From NCBI GenBank assembly GCA_002633025.1, contig NMRB01002492.1:6509-70508 (forward strand): DNA of 64,000 nt, in the 5' to 3' direction. Of this stretch, positions 37,658 to 50,775 are shown piece by piece. Position numbers and translations under genes: made by a program. The notes under the pieces are model-generated. The model saw only the letters and a program-made list of their open reading frames with translations. It searched no databases and was not told the DNA's origin. Numbering within the stretch: position 1 is the stretch's first letter; each line of letters opens with the position of its first letter. Origin of the DNA: Notospermus geniculatus (Eukaryota; Nemertea; Pilidiophora; Heteronemertea; Lineidae).

Positions 37658-40600
37658 TCATACTTCTCCGCAAACGCCCGCAGCCTGCCGTCGTTTTGCC
37701 AGCCACTGCCTTATATAAGCCGCGAGCGGCACCTCGCCCCTGTTGAAGTTGCGGCGGAACGAGCTAGCGATAACCGCCACCTGAACCCAGGTGAATTTCT
37801 TCCCGCGGAGTTTTGCCAGATCTTCCTTGGACAGCTGCTGTCTAGCGCATTCGCTGTCTGAATCGCTGATCTCTTGGTCGGCGGGAGTGGCAGGAGCATC
37901 CCCCCCAGGGTGTTTCTCGTCGTCCTTGCCTCGTTGTGACTCATTATGATCATCTGGCGAGCATATTATCGTTGATTCGCTCGAGGATTCGTTGCCGGCG
38001 GCCGGAGGAGACGTTTTGAGGCCAGGAAAAGGCGACTTAGCGGAAGTGGCAGGAGCCATGCTGGTACCACCCACGACGCCACGCACTTTTTTTGCCGTCT
38101 CGAACATTTCCGGGACTTGCAAAAGTTCGTAGTACGACTTCTGCGTGGCAGATCGGTGCCGCATGAAACCGGCCAACTTCCGCATCGAGGGGTCGTCAAG
38201 TTCTCTGCCGAGGTGCGTCACCACGATCTTCCTGACGTTGGTCAGGTTCAGCTGGAAGGGGAGTGTGACGCCCGCCCTCCTGAAGCTGTCCCGCATGATC
38301 ATGCTTAACTTTTTGGGCATCAACCCGTGGGGGAGTCTCTCCGGCAGGATGTTCCCCAGCTTGTACGAGGGCGGCGCCTCCCCGCCCCACGCCAGGAAGA
38401 ACGCGCTGTTTTTATACTCGGATGATTTAACATCCACCGGAAGAGTAGTCATGTGCGGCCTGATCTGGGTATAATACCTATTCAGGAATGCAAACAAATC
38501 GGCAGATGCCACAATGACTTGCGGACCGTGTGTTAAGAACGTTTTATGGAACTGCACTCGAAATGCCACCTCGACGTTGGCCTTCTGCTGGCCCTTTTTA
38601 ATTTCTTCCAGCACCCGCATGAATTCACCAGTTTGGAAGAATGCTATACCTGATGGACGGCTTGCGTTCTCTATCGCCAGCCGCGACATCAGGTAGTCGC
38701 GTATTGTCGCGTGCGTGAACGCGTTAAGTACGGTTGTGCCGGACTCGATGTCGTCGAGCAACTGCGTGGTGTGCAACGACATAACCTCGTTCCACTTGCG
38801 TATTTTTTCCAACGGCATTTCAAAGTTGGCGAATTCCAGCGTCCGCCTCATGGTATGGGCCGTGTTTACACGCTTGACCGAGCCAATCAGTTGCCCGACG
38901 ACATCGAATCCCTTGAGGAGCCTATTTAATTCCACGACGTTGTCGTCGGCGCACATGCTAGTTTTGTACCTTAGGTATAGTCTGTACGCGTACATTGTGG
39001 ATATGAGGGTGCCGGGTTTCGCGTCGCCCTGCTGGCACTTCTTAAAAATGGGTTCATAATATACCGACGTAACATGGTCAACGTTGGTCATATGCTCACC
39101 ATAGGAATTCACGAACATCGCCGGGCGACCTGCAAAACCCGGCTCTTCAGTTGGGTTGCGGCCCGGTGCGGCCTTCCCCCACCCCGGCCGCTCTCCATCC
39201 AATTCCTGAACGAGTTTAAGTCGTCCTCGAGGCGGGGAGTTATATCACCTTCAAAGGTGTCGTCCTCACCCGCCTCGATGAAACTGAAGGCATCGGCGAA
39301 CTCATCGTCCGACATATCTAGCTCGGCGACGGCAGACGCGCCCTCATCTTTGTCTGATACAAGCTCCTCGTCTGTGCACTCTGAATCACGTTCTGTTTGC
39401 TCAGAATGTGAATCTGTTTGCTCAGAATATGATTCACAATCACTTTCAGAATCGCTCTCCGAGGAGCTTGGTGGCCTTCGCGCGAGCCTGCGTCGCTTTG
39501 CGGGCACTTTGCCCTTGCCCTTGACTTCGGCCTTACCTTTCGCAACTGCCTTACCCCTAACAGGGGTCTTAGCCCTGACCTTGTGGTCAGAGGTAGACGG
39601 CGTCGCGCGCTTGGCGGCGTCTGGGGCAGGGCTCCCGCCGCTAGCAGGAGGCGTTTCATCGCGGGGCCTTTTCCGGCCACGTTTGGGACTGCTGGGCGCC
39701 GAGCCGGACGCGACTTCTGCCGAACGGGCCTGTGGCAGGGTTGGGGGCAGCGGCGGCGGCGGAGGCGATCTTTTAGCGGCGGCCACATCCCGCGCGTGTT
39801 CCGCCAGCGTCCTCTTCAACCGTGCATTCTCTGCTGCCACTTTCTTTTCGTGCGCCCGCATGGCGCTATGGTGTTCCGCCGCCTCCTCCCGCGTCTCGTA
39901 GTGAGTGCGGAGGTGCTCGTCCAGGCGGAATACCATAGTGCCACACAGGTCGCACTCATACCGCTTTCTCTCCCGCTTGGCTGCGCTGACCTTCAATCCC
40001 CGCTTCTCGCGCATTTCTTCATCGAACTGGTCCTTGTCCTGCACCTTGTGGACCACCCTAATGTGCCTCCACAACTGATTGTGGGTGATAAACCTATCGC
40101 AAACGCAGCACTGCTTTTTTGGCACATTAGCGGGCGGTTTCGCAGGTGCAGGCACATCAGGCTGCGGGGCACGATCAGGTTGCTGGGCACCAGCGTCTGC
40201 CTCCTCAGTCTGCGCCGCCGTGGACGCGGTCACGGCGGGCTCGCGGTAAAGCTCCTCTGTCTGCGCCGCCGTGGACGCGGTCACGGCGGGCTCTGGGTAA
40301 GGCTCGTCTGTCTGCGCCGCCGCCGTGGATGCGGTCACGGCGGGCCCGCGGTAGGGCTCCTCTGTCTGCGCCGCCGTGGATGCGGTCACGGCGGGCTCGC
40401 GGTAAAGCTCTTCTGTCTGCGCCGCAGAGGACGCGGTCACGGCGGGCGCGGGGTGAGCAGCAACCGTCTGGGCAGACGTTGATTTACTTGCCGCCGTGTC
40501 AGTCTGTGTGCCAAACACGCGTTTGGCGAAGTGCGGCACGGGGGAGTCGGTCCCCACAGCCTGTCACACGCAGGCCAACGGCGTTGCCGGCGGCCTAGCG

Positions 40601-41096
40601 ACATGCGTGGGTGCGGAGGAGCCCTGAACCTCCCGGCCAGCAGGTGGAGCAGTTTCTGCTGTCTCGCCGCGGCCGCCATCCGCAGGCTGCGTTTGGGGGG
40701 GAGGGGAAACCTGATCACCCCGGCCAGCCATTACTTCGCCGCCGTGCCCAAAAACTGGACTGGTATGAATTAGTGTAATCTCGGCCGGATCCAGGGGCCT
40801 TCTGGGGCGTACAGCCTCGAACCCCGGCGGCGGGCGAATAGGCCCCATACGGCGCCTCGGTGGCCCCGCCACGCCGTCCTCGTCGAATACCATACTGGGG
40901 ACGAGGGTTGGTATAATTGGTGTCCCAGTGCAGTGCGGTGGAGGAGTAGGCGGCGTGGAATATGTGACACCTCGCAAGGTTCCACAGGAACCTGGGCGGG
41001 GACTACCCCTAAATTGTCCGAATCGGGCGATAGTTGGGTGCTGGTCGCCATCGGCCTGAACCAGCCGCCTGCACCCGAATCCTGACTATCCGCCAT
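37658..41096 (-). pseudogene. Crypton-like tyrosine recombinase with C2H2 fingers, broken into frames
   Basis: The readable frame runs from about 40977 to 39109, with one TGA at 40566-40564. It continues in another frame from 39202 to 37658, so about one base is missing near 39115. A further frame starting at ATG 41096 may be the true N terminus. The N-terminal half is proline-rich, then five repeats around PAVTASTAAQTEE, then two zinc fingers (CCVCDRFITHNQLWRHIRVVH and YECDLCGTMVFRLDEHLRTH), then basic and acidic tracts. The last 514 codons carry a tyrosine recombinase: Arg in ENASRPSG (182), Lys in FHKTF (220), Arg in TNVRK (324), His and Tyr in GFMRHRSATQKSYYEL (349, 357/358). The catalytic set is present. 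The region is visibly GC-rich and CpG-dense beside AT-rich flanks, and no introns are evident. No terminal repeats seen, as expected for Cryptons. Confidence 0.8.
40205..40455 (-). repeat. 51-54-bp coding tandem repeat, 5 copies
   Basis: TGCGCCGCC recurs at 40211, 40262, 40313, 40367 and 40418. It keeps the reading frame and gives a 17-18-residue repeat (AVTASTAAQTEE core) in the recombinase protein. Confidence 0.9.
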
Positions 41097-42149
41097 GGCA
41101 CAGTGCAGTGCAGCGCCGTAATGAGTTACAAAAAATATATATATGACAACCGAAGAAATGAACACAATGAAATGTATATTGATTTATTTATGTACAAAAA
41201 TTACGTAATTGATGACCAAAATAACAATGTATGAAGTGCAGTGCTACACACTTATGTACAGCAACGTGCAGTGCAGTGCCAGTTGATAGGAAAGGCCTGG
41301 GCCAAGTTGAAAACTAGCTAGCTAAGGAAACCCTACCTTGGAAGTGTCGGATTTCGTCAGCTTTTGATTTGTTGAAATTTAGAATTGTATGAAAATGCCC
41401 AAAAATGAACGAAATCGTTTGCAATTAAGGAATGAGTTGTTGTATGTATAATCTATGAATGTTCAATGAATGATAGGTAAAAAAAATCGGGGTCTAAGTC
41501 GGTCCTAAACTAGTCAAATTTGAGAAAAAATGGGGAGAAATGCACGGAAACAGCAAGAAAAGATGGCTGACGAAATCCGTGAATTTGTTCCCGCCCATTT
41601 TCGGCGGGAAGTGAATATCTCGACTATGAGAAGGTATTTTTCTGAAGTGAAAACGCTGGAATTTTGCCCAATTTATTATCCATCACCTCAAACCGTCAGA
41701 CGTCGCGAAAAGTACGCATGGTCCCTTTTTTAACCCTTTTTTGCCGACGAGCGTACATTCGAAGTAGAAAAAAATTGTAAAAAAATACTTACACTCATCC
41801 GATGGCGTCATGTTTCACTGGGCACGAAGACAGCGTCGAGAGGAAAATTTAGCATTTTTTCCGTACACTTTGTACCATAATCAGAATTTTTATCGGGGTA
41901 TAAATCTTTAACAAGAAATGTTTTTAAAAAAACATAGGGCGGTGGTGTTTGAATTTCCTGATTGCAGATTGGTTTGCTATTTTGTTGGGCGGGATTTTGG
42001 GACGTGACTTGATTGACCAGTTGATCGTGCCATTATAGGCCTAGGCCCACATGATTATGACGATGCGAGGACTTCGAACTGGAAAGACAGCTGAGACCAT
42101 TTTGAGAAATCATCAGTCAATATTCAGTACACAAATGTCATAGCCCGCT
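41097..42149. other. No gene recognised
   Basis: AT-rich DNA upstream of the recombinase gene. An open frame at 41530-41733 (67 aa, starting MGRNARKQQEKMADE) has no recognised domain or clear splice context. Confidence 0.4.
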
Positions 42150-42400
42150 CTCCATGGAGCATGGCCATGCGTGAGAAACGGGAGGAAATTCGGACTTGAC
42201 AAAACCAGGCCTAGGCCCATTTATAAATACGCATCCTGGGCTAATCTGGCGATGACTACAGGGGTGCTGCATCACGTATTAACGTCCGGCAATGTCATCA
42301 GAAGCAATTAAGTTGAAAAGGAAAACGCACCAACACACACGCTCATGTCATAGGCGAATTCCCTGTCAGTACTAGAAATCTGACACTGATCCTGCTGGTT
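42150..42400 (+). repeat. Diverged repeat, copy 1
   Basis: Shares GAGCATGGNCATGCGTGAG, ACGCATCCTG, ATGTCATCAGAA and GACGAATTCCCT-like blocks, in the same order, with 45110-45330. Confidence 0.6.
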
Positions 42401-42514
42401 CAATAACAAATTGTACCTTGACTAATGAAATCTCAACCCCAAGCTCTGTACATTTTTCCTGTACATTGTGGGGTTGAGTTTTTGACTTTCTCTAAGGCAA
42501 TATATTCCTCATGC

Positions 42515-43777
42515 TAAATTCCCACTTACCTGTCCCACTGCTGAACTGGGAAAAAATGACTGAGTCCGAAGTTGAAGATAATAGGGTGGGGGTATGGTGA
42601 GAAACAATAATGACCTGTCCACTTTATTGTCCCACAATCTGAAGCCTAGCCAAGAATGACCGCGTGCGATAACAATTTGAATGGGGTGATGGCTAACATG
42701 ACTTGCCGGTAAGTGACATAAAAATATAACACAAGTTGGACACTGTGAATGTTGACCTTCTGTTCAAATTTTATTATTATCAGGCAATTGGATTGGATTG
42801 GATCAGATTTGACGCCGACTATGATCAGTTTCAATGTGTGTGCACATTCAAGCCTTGGAAACCTGCGATCAGTTTCATGCGCTTGACGATCCGCGAGCAA
42901 GTATGAATTGGCCCTTACACTGACAAGGGAGCCGTACTCTTACAATTGAACCCTTGATCACACTAGCGGCGCGGTGCGATGCGTTGAAAAAAAGCCAAGC
43001 GGTGTCAGTTTTCACATAGCGCAGCCCGGCGCGACGCGCTTGCGTGGTCATGATTAGCAGAAATACATCATTCACGTCATTCAAATTGTGACAAATATTC
43101 CAATATCCTCAGCTCACGCGGCAGGCGATTCGACGCGGAAAAATACTGCAGGTGGAAATCGCTCGTCGCGCCCTATCGCTTCTTGCGGCATCGCGTCACA
43201 CCGCAAGTGTGAACAGCTATAGGCTTAACAATGGGCACAACCAGGCGCGAAAAATTTCGCATCGCATCACGTTGCATAGCGCGTGCAGTGTGAACAAGGC
43301 TTTAGTCGTTGAGTCGTGCACGAGGCCAGTCTTTTGTGCTGACGTCGGTGGAGGTATGGAAGGAGTTGAGTGAGGACTCCTGTATCAACCGACGTGGGGG
43401 CAAAAGATTGGCCAAACCATTATGATCCTAGAAAGTGCACGAATCACCACCAGTGATCTTGGACTACAAGAGAGCATGCACAATGTAGGTCCTGTGGGAT
43501 CTTCATGCATTTGACCGGTTACATAGCGATTACCTAACTTCAGTTAAGGACATTTAGGGCCGTATGCACCAACGAGCATTACCTTGAACACACGTTGCGC
43601 CACAGGTTTTCCATTGTGACGTCATGCCCTGGCAAACATGAACGTACATCCATTGGCAAGTCTTTTTATTGATCCAGAACATTACCGTTTCTGACCATAC
43701 CCCCACCCTATTATCTTCAACTTCGGACTTGGTCATTTTTTCCGAGTTCAGGAATGGGACAGGTAAGTGGGAATTTA
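42515..43777. repeat. Inverted repeat pair, ~97-bp arms
   Basis: Arms 42515-42612 and 43680-43777 are near-exact inverse copies (TCCGAAGTTGAAGATAATAG shared). The loop contains a smaller foldback at 42948-43305. Confidence 0.85.
42948..43305. mobile_element. MITE-like foldback, GC-rich core
   Basis: CCTTGATCACACTAGCGGCG at one end mirrors GCGCGTGCAGTGTGAACAAGG at the other, imperfectly. The core repeats GCGATGCG/CGCATCGC-like words. Confidence 0.5.
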
Positions 43778-43818
43778 GAGAATATTGTTGTGCATGCCAA
43801 AACTCAGTGACGTCGTTG

Positions 43819-44762
43819 TTAAAGCTGAACTGCATGAACAAAAACTGGAGATCCGAGCACTAAAAAAAGACCACCACGCCACGGTGGTGGTCAAGAGAAA
43901 TGCAAACGACCATAAGGCACTTTCAAAACATCTCCGAAACATGATAGACTACCAGGCTATTTGGTGGCGCCACTGTATTCACCCCGAGTCAGTCAATAGA
44001 GCAACATCAAGACATGGCATCCAGTGACTTCTGCAGGTCGAATGCATTAGGTTCTTACCGAACCAGAGAGTAAAGTCGGTCACTATTCTATAGTATTCAC
44101 GTCTTGTTGACATTTATGGTGTTACCAAAGCACCAGTTGAAAACATTTATGCATTCAAAAACAATACAACACTCATTTGACGTATATCAACGTCATCAGA
44201 TATCATTATGTATAGGTTGAGGATAATTCTTATTTTATCCCTTTGGTCATAATTACCGCAATCAATTAAATATTCTTTCTCCAAATACACACACATCGCG
44301 CGAGTCATGTATGCATTATTGCTCATATCAAGTACATTGCGTTTCTGTGAAAATATATTCAAATAACAAAACTATGGCAAAAGAAATAAAATAAGATTTA
44401 TGTGCAACATGTTTGCAATTATACCAAATTGAGTTTCTGAAACTCAGACGAGTGGTGTATTATTTGTTGATGCCGAAGTTATTGCCATTGTACCACATAT
44501 TTTGACTGCGCGCAAGCACTAAAGAACCCTGGCCAACCTCATGCTCAAGTTCCTACGGATTGTACTAACTCTACCCAGGCTCTATCACTTGGACACTATC
44601 TCTTGATGTGTCTCGACAGAAAGCCTGAGATTGAATACAGTGGCGCCACCAAATACGCTGGTGGTCTATCATGTTCTGGAGGTGTTTCGAAGGGCGTTTG
44701 CACTTCTGTAGACCACCATACTGCGGGGCTGTGGTGTTTTTGTTCATGCAGTTCAGCTTTAA
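43819..44762. repeat. Inverted repeat pair, ~130-160-bp diverged arms
   Basis: Arms 43819-43980 and 44633-44762 share AAAGCTGAACTGCATGAACA and TTTGGTGGCGCCACTGTATTC in inverse orientation. Both can be read as KAELHEQK, possibly remnants of one exon. Confidence 0.8.
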
Positions 44763-45109
44763 GGTGAATCGGTTCTAGGCGACGCCCATGGCGTAGCCCA
44801 GACAGCGTCAACACCATTGGTGATGACGTCAAAACGTTGTGCGGTCAGATTGAAGTGGGATTGCACTCGATACACAGCAAGCCGTATGGACTATATTCGC
44901 TTGTTTCCCTTGGGTTTTCAAGCCAATCCAGCTGCTGTCATCCAATAACTAACACAGGTAAGTGATTTTTTTTATTGTCATGCCCTCAGATGTTTATACG
45001 GCCGGCCCACTCAAACTCTGCATCGAGCAAAATGTGTATGACATGTATGAGTGAGACATGTCACTGCATGATCATGACGCGATGACGTCAACTGAAGGTT
45101 ATGTAAATT

Positions 45110-45330
45110 ACGCCGGCACGGAGCATGGTCATGCGTGAGGAACGAGAGGACAATTCCGGGAATTTACAAAAACACTAAAACGCATCCTGAGCTTGGATGC
45201 TGAATGAAACATGTCATCAGAAACATTATGCCAACACTGTTTCATAATTTCGATGTACTGTTTTATTAAGGTTGAAAAGAAAATGCATCAACACACAATA
45301 CACACAGACGAATTCCCTATCGAATATTGA
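45110..45330 (+). repeat. Diverged repeat, copy 2
   Basis: Direct-orientation partner of 42150-42400. The segment between them contains two inverted repeat pairs. Confidence 0.6.
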
Positions 45331-45710
45331 CCTAAATTTCATTGTGTTCAAGGTCATGAATGACGTTTTATGGGATTGTGTGTCACGTGAATGCATATTG
45401 TGATGACGTTTTTTACGGAGTATGATTCTTTTTCACATATTTTGATGATGTTTTTGTATATTTTGATGACGTTTTTCACAAAAACTGGTCGAAAATTTTT
45501 CATAGCCAGAACAGTAGGGCGTAATATTATATTTTTCATGTATTGATTATCTAACCTTTGGACGCCCTAAAAAATGGTATTGAGCGTGCTAAAACCAACA
45601 TTTTCGTCACATACCTCACCCGAAAAGGGCCAATTTTTTTTCCCAGCCTCTCTTACCAACTGCTAAATTACGTATGAAAATCATGATATTATATCCAATT
45701 TTACTGGTAC

Positions 45711-47640
45711 TTTACCTAGGAATCGACCGTTGGACTTAGAATAATTTTCCAACAGGAATGGTGAGAAAGCATAACTGTTACCAAATCTCTCCTGGAGAGA
45801 AAGTGTAACTATCAATTGTTACCAAATCTCTCCTGGAGAGAAAGTGTAACTATCAATTGTTACAACATCTCTCCTCACTCGATTCTATCACACAAGGTTC
45901 AGGGGTAGGCCGAGGGTTTACCCCTCTCTCGGGTTATTTGGAACCTGTTAATTGGGTCACGTAGCCGAGGCCCGGGGCTATCCTCTCCAACCAGTTGAAT
46001 GCGTCTCGATACCCTTAGGGCTCAGCCAGGAAGGGTTTTCTCTGTGAAAAGGGCTAAAAAATCTGTAAGGTCGAACTTTCATAGCGGATATCTCCACCAG
46101 GGGTAGACAGCCTGGGTTGCCAATCACGGCGTGGGTAGCCCCGGGTGTCTGCTACATTAACCCATTGGTCGCATACGAATATCTTGTGCGGTACATCCGT
46201 AGGGGCCTAAACCCTGAAAGGTGTAGGGTCCTAAACCCAATGGTGAGAATGTGTAACTTCAACGGGTGTTACCGAATCTCTCCAAAATCCGGGAACAATG
46301 CCAATATGGCCGCCACGGCGCCATCTTTACAATTTCCTGCAATCTTTCTACGGGGCACGTTTGCCCGTCGCACGGGCTACATGGGCCACCCCATGCGGTC
46401 ACGGTGCGGCCACTCCCAGTGGGTCGAAATCACTCGTTTTCGCCGAAAATGGCTCCAAAATGCAAATGAAAAGGGCCAGGGTTTCGACCCTGTTGATTCG
46501 GTCGTGCCCCGAATGTGTTTCCGGCCGTCTTTTACAAACCACGTCGTGACCTCAAGACGTCATGACGTGACGTCCAAAATTAAGGGGTAGTTTACCTAGG
46601 AGTCGACCGTTGGACTTGGACTAATTTTCCAACAGGAATGGTGAGAAAGCGTAACTGTTACCAAATCTCTCCTGGAGAGATTGTGTAACACAGCGTAACC
46701 ATGGTAACTGTTACCAAATCTCTCCTGCAGAGATTGTGTAACTCTGATGTGTTACAAATCTCTCCACACTCGATTCTCTCGCACAAGGTTCAGGGGCAGG
46801 CCGAGGGTTTACCCCTCTCTCGGGTTATTTGAAACCTGTTCATTGGGTCGCGTAGCCGAGGCCCGGGGCCATCCTCTCCACCCCGTTGAAAGGGTCTCGA
46901 GCCCCTTAGCGGTCAGCCAGGAAGGGTTTTCTGAGCGAAAAGGGCGAAAAAATGTGTAAAGTCGAACTTTGATTGCGCATATCTCCACCAGGGGGCGACA
47001 GCCTTGGTTGCCAATCACGGTGAAGGTAGCCCCGGGTGTCTGCTACATTAACCCCTTGGCCGCATTCGAATATCTTGTGCGGTACAGCCGTTGGGGCCTA
47101 AACCCTGAAAGGTGTAGGGTCCTAAGCCCAATGGTGAGAATGTGTAACGTCATCGGTGTTACCGAATCTCTCCAAAATCCGGTGCAATGGCAATATGGCC
47201 GCCACGGCGCCATCTTTACAATTTCCTGCAATCTTTCAGCGGGGCACGTTTGCCCGTCGCACGGGCTACAAGGGCCACCCCACAGGGTCACGGTGCGGCC
47301 ACTCCAAGTGGGGCGAAATGACTCGTTTTCGCCGAAAATGGGTCGAAAATGCAAATGAAAAGGGCCAGGGTTTCGAACCTGTTGACCCGATGTGTTTACC
47401 AAATGTGTTTCCGGCCGTCTTTTACAAACCACGTCGTGACCTCATGACGTCATGACGTAACGTCCAAAATTAAGGGTAGTTTACCTAGGGAGTCGACCGT
47501 TGGACTTGGAAAATTTCCCAAGGAGTGGTGAGATTGTAACTGTTACACATCTCACCATTGGAATATTACGGCCACAGGTCTCAGGGGTAGGGACGCCAAG
47601 GCCGCCCCTTTCAATTTTTTTCAACACTTTCGCCGGGTAC
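45711..47640 (+). repeat. ~880-bp tandem repeat, 2.2 copies, palindrome-bearing
   Basis: TTTACCTAGG begins units at 45711, 46591 and 47480 (880 and 889 bp). Each unit carries several GGAGAGA...GTAAC...GTTACCAAATCTCTCC palindromes, a block AATATGGCCGCCACGGCGCC and TGACGTCATGACGT near its end. The third copy fades after about 47640. Open frames at 46117-46590 and 46969-47358 are repeat readings with no recognised domain. Confidence 0.9.
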
Positions 47641-47870
47641 TCGTAGCCAAGGCTTCGCGCCACCCGGGCATACCCAATCGATGGGGATGGAACCCCCGCA
47701 AGCGGTGGTAAATAAGGGTTTTCTGGGAAAAATGGGTAAAAAAGTCGAAATCCCTACTTTGAACCCATTATAACTCGCCGGGAGTTGGTTGCCCTGCGTT
47801 GCCGCTCGGCGGGCACCTAGGCCCGCGTGTCCCGTGCGCGTACCCGTTGGCGGCATACACAGCGATCAAG

Positions 47871-48363
47871 GTCGGCCGATTTCTTTGGACATGACGTAAC
47901 GTCAGAGTTCACCACAGCGTCACAGTGGCGCTCTAAAACGCCGTGGCGTTGTAGGCTCTGCATGCCTTGATTTCGGGTGTATCGGCTTTTGACCCTTCGT
48001 CTATTTTACACATCGTTTAGTGTATGAGTGCAGGATTTACATGGCATATTCAGAGATATTCCTAATTCGATCGTATCGTCTTCGATTTTTGTTTTTCGCC
48101 CGTACGTGGCAGTAACTCCACTCTGAAGTCGGTGGTATGGTAAATTTTCTAGCTTCCCGGTGCATATTTCTGGCAAGAATATCACGAAAATTGGAGGGAA
48201 AGGCACCAAGCCGTCATGCATGTGTTATGGTCAGTAGAAAATATCTAACCAACAGGCCGGTAGCCGGCTGCAGCAGACGGAAGGCCGTTTGAAGTGCGAT
48301 CAGCTGTGCCCCGTGGAGGCGCGTGGCGCCAGTTCGTGAAACTAAATCGCATCATGACTCTGC
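47871..48363 (+). repeat. ~500-bp repeat, copy A (left portion)
   Basis: Matches 52433-53370 in direct orientation (CACATCGTTTAGTGTATG, GTGGCAGTAACTCCA, GGTAGCCGGCTGCAGCAGAC). It is interrupted at 48363 by the foldback element and resumes at 51268 with GTCAGCTCC. Confidence 0.88.
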
Positions 48364-50036
48364 TATGGCACGCCAAAACGGAAAATATTCAGATTGGATT
48401 ATATCTATGCAGAACTTTCTACAAAACCGTTCAGAACTTTCTACAACCATTCAGAACTTTGTACAAACGTTCAGAACTTTCTACAACCATTCAGAACTTT
48501 CTACAACCATTCAGAACTTTCTACAACCATTCAGAACTTTCTACAACCATTCAGAACATTCATACGATGCCACGCCAAAACGGAAAATATTCAGATTGGA
48601 TTATATCTATTCAGAACTTTTTACAAACGTTCAGAACTGATTTATATCTATGCAGAACAATAAATTATCCATGCTGATCGAAATATTCATTCAGAACGAG
48701 ATATATCTATGCAGAACAAATTATCTATTCAGAACTATTCTATCCATTCAGATCAAATTATCTATTCAGAACTATTTTACCCATTCAGATCAAATTATCT
48801 ATTCAGAACAATTTATATCCATTCAGATCAAATTATCTATTCAGAACTATTTTATCCATGCAGATCGAGTTTTCTATTCACATGTTCAGATCAAATCGAG
48901 AAAAAAATGTATTCATCCGCGAGGTGATTTGGCTACCCAAGAATTGATGACGTCAACTCATTGTGGTACTATAATCGCATTCGGAACGACCTGAGACGAA
49001 ATGCTTATCTGTCCACTGGGCGGCGCATTTTACCTCGGACACAAGTCCAAGGCAGCCATATTGTTTATCAACAAACCCACGTGACCGACCGTGGGACTAT
49101 TTTGGCCGAATTTTGGCCTGTTAAGATGTTCAACCTAATATTTGCAGGATAAGTTGAGGTATAAACGTATCAGTATCTCACCCAATCTGCCAATTATTGA
49201 TCCAATAACGCGCAACGTTTCTGTGTGACCTAGTGCGTAGGTGTTGCAGGTGTGATGAGGCGACCGCATCCAAACCCCCAGAAACGCGTGGAAATCCTTG
49301 CGCGTTCAAGATGGCTGCCTTGGAATTGTGTCCGAGGGGCATTGTGTTTCACAGGTCGGCGCTAGGCGGCGTTATGGACGCACCAACCTGTGTCCGCACG
49401 AGCCGCATCACGCCGAATTTGGCGTAAAAAGTAATACGCGGACACATCACCGCCTCAACTCGGTAATCACGTGATCTACTACGCCACGAAAGTAAATCCT
49501 AAGAAAATAGCGATATGAGGCTTATTTCTTGCAGACTTTGCCAATAATTGACGGATTTGTCATTTCTGATGAGAAATTGTCACAGACATGACATTGTTGA
49601 GAAGAAAAGGATGCTATTTGGGTTTTCACCTCGGCAGCTAACTGTCACTGTGCTGTAACGTAGTGTAAACGTATGTGACGACGCACCAACTAGCTGCCAG
49701 TGGCTAACATGACATGTACAGCATATCTCACACAAAATAGGCCTATGCATGTCATAATCATGACGGATAATGCGATGCCCACACGCGGAGACATCCTAGG
49801 TAGGCCTATTTGACGAGATTCTGCAATTTATAAAACCGAAGCGAGGAATTCCCGCCATCTTGAAAATGCAACAAGTAGTCCCAAAATTTCCCATGACGCG
49901 TTGCGCGCGCGGTGACAGGTCAGTGCGAGGTAGGAGCGCTACCTGTCGTGACAATGGTCCGAGGGGAAATGCAAGTGACGGAAATTGCCGAGCAATTGCC
50001 TTCGGAAGTCCCGAATGCCATCCCCACTTGAATCAA

Positions 50037-50530
50037 CCTCGTTCCAAGGGGTCGTTCGCTTTCTGAAAATATGGCGGTCGCGTTTGTGAGCGAGTGGTCC
50101 GCAACCTCGTCCCCAGGATATGGTTCGCTCAGACAACCTCGGACCACTCGCTCACTAACACCTGGCATCAGGTTTGGATTTAACGCACGTGATTGGTTGA
50201 CGGGAAACCGTCAAATATACCCAAGAATATACCGGTACCCAACGAAATTTTCAAAATATTTTGGATCAAACCAGAAGGTCAGACGTCTATACATATCCAG
50301 GTTCGATGATTTTTTGTAAAAAGAATTTAAAAAAGCACAAGTAAGTATTTCAAATTGATTATTTTGAATCGTGCTGCCACCTACTTAGACCAAGATTCCT
50401 GGTCAAACAACCGAAGCTGATTCCAGGGGTTAGTGACGCGACCGCCATTTTGTCAGAGAGCGAACGACCCCTGGGAACGAGGTTGAGTGGTCCGAGGTTG
50501 TCTGAGCGAACTATACCCCTGAGGACGAGG
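50037..50530. mobile_element. Inverted-repeat element inside the foldback core
   Basis: CCTCGTTCCAAGGGGTCGTT with GGCGGTCGCG at the left pairs inversely with CGCGACCGCC and AACGACCCCTGGGAACGAGG at the right. GAGTGGTCCGAGGTTGTCTG recurs in both orientations. Confidence 0.75.
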
Positions 50531-50632
50531 TTGCACTTCAATCGCGCGCCATCTTGCATGTCTTGCTCATGGAATGTTGGGTACTACGTCATCAACAAGG
50601 GAGAGAAATTGGCCTTTTAAAACAAGTACCGG

Positions 50633-50775
50633 TATTCAGGACTACTTTTTCTTCTGAAACAACTATTCAGTTCTGGGCGTCGAAATAACTGTTCAGGACT
50701 ACTTTTTCTTCTGAAACAACTATTCAGTTCTGGGTGTCGAAATAACTGTTCAGGACTACTTTCTAAAACAACTAT
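50633..50775. repeat. 57-bp tandem repeat, ~2.4 copies
   Basis: CAGGACTACTTTTTCTTCTG starts at 50637 and 50694, and a truncated unit starts at 50751. Confidence 0.9.

Noticed and set aside
39109-39202. Programmed -1 frameshift in the recombinase
   Set aside because: No slippery heptamer in the correct frame within the overlap. A simple indel is more likely, given the additional in-frame TGA upstream.
39074-40482. Long plus-strand frames opposite the recombinase gene
   Set aside because: They are antisense shadows of a GC-rich coding region. The minus strand carries the recognisable domains.
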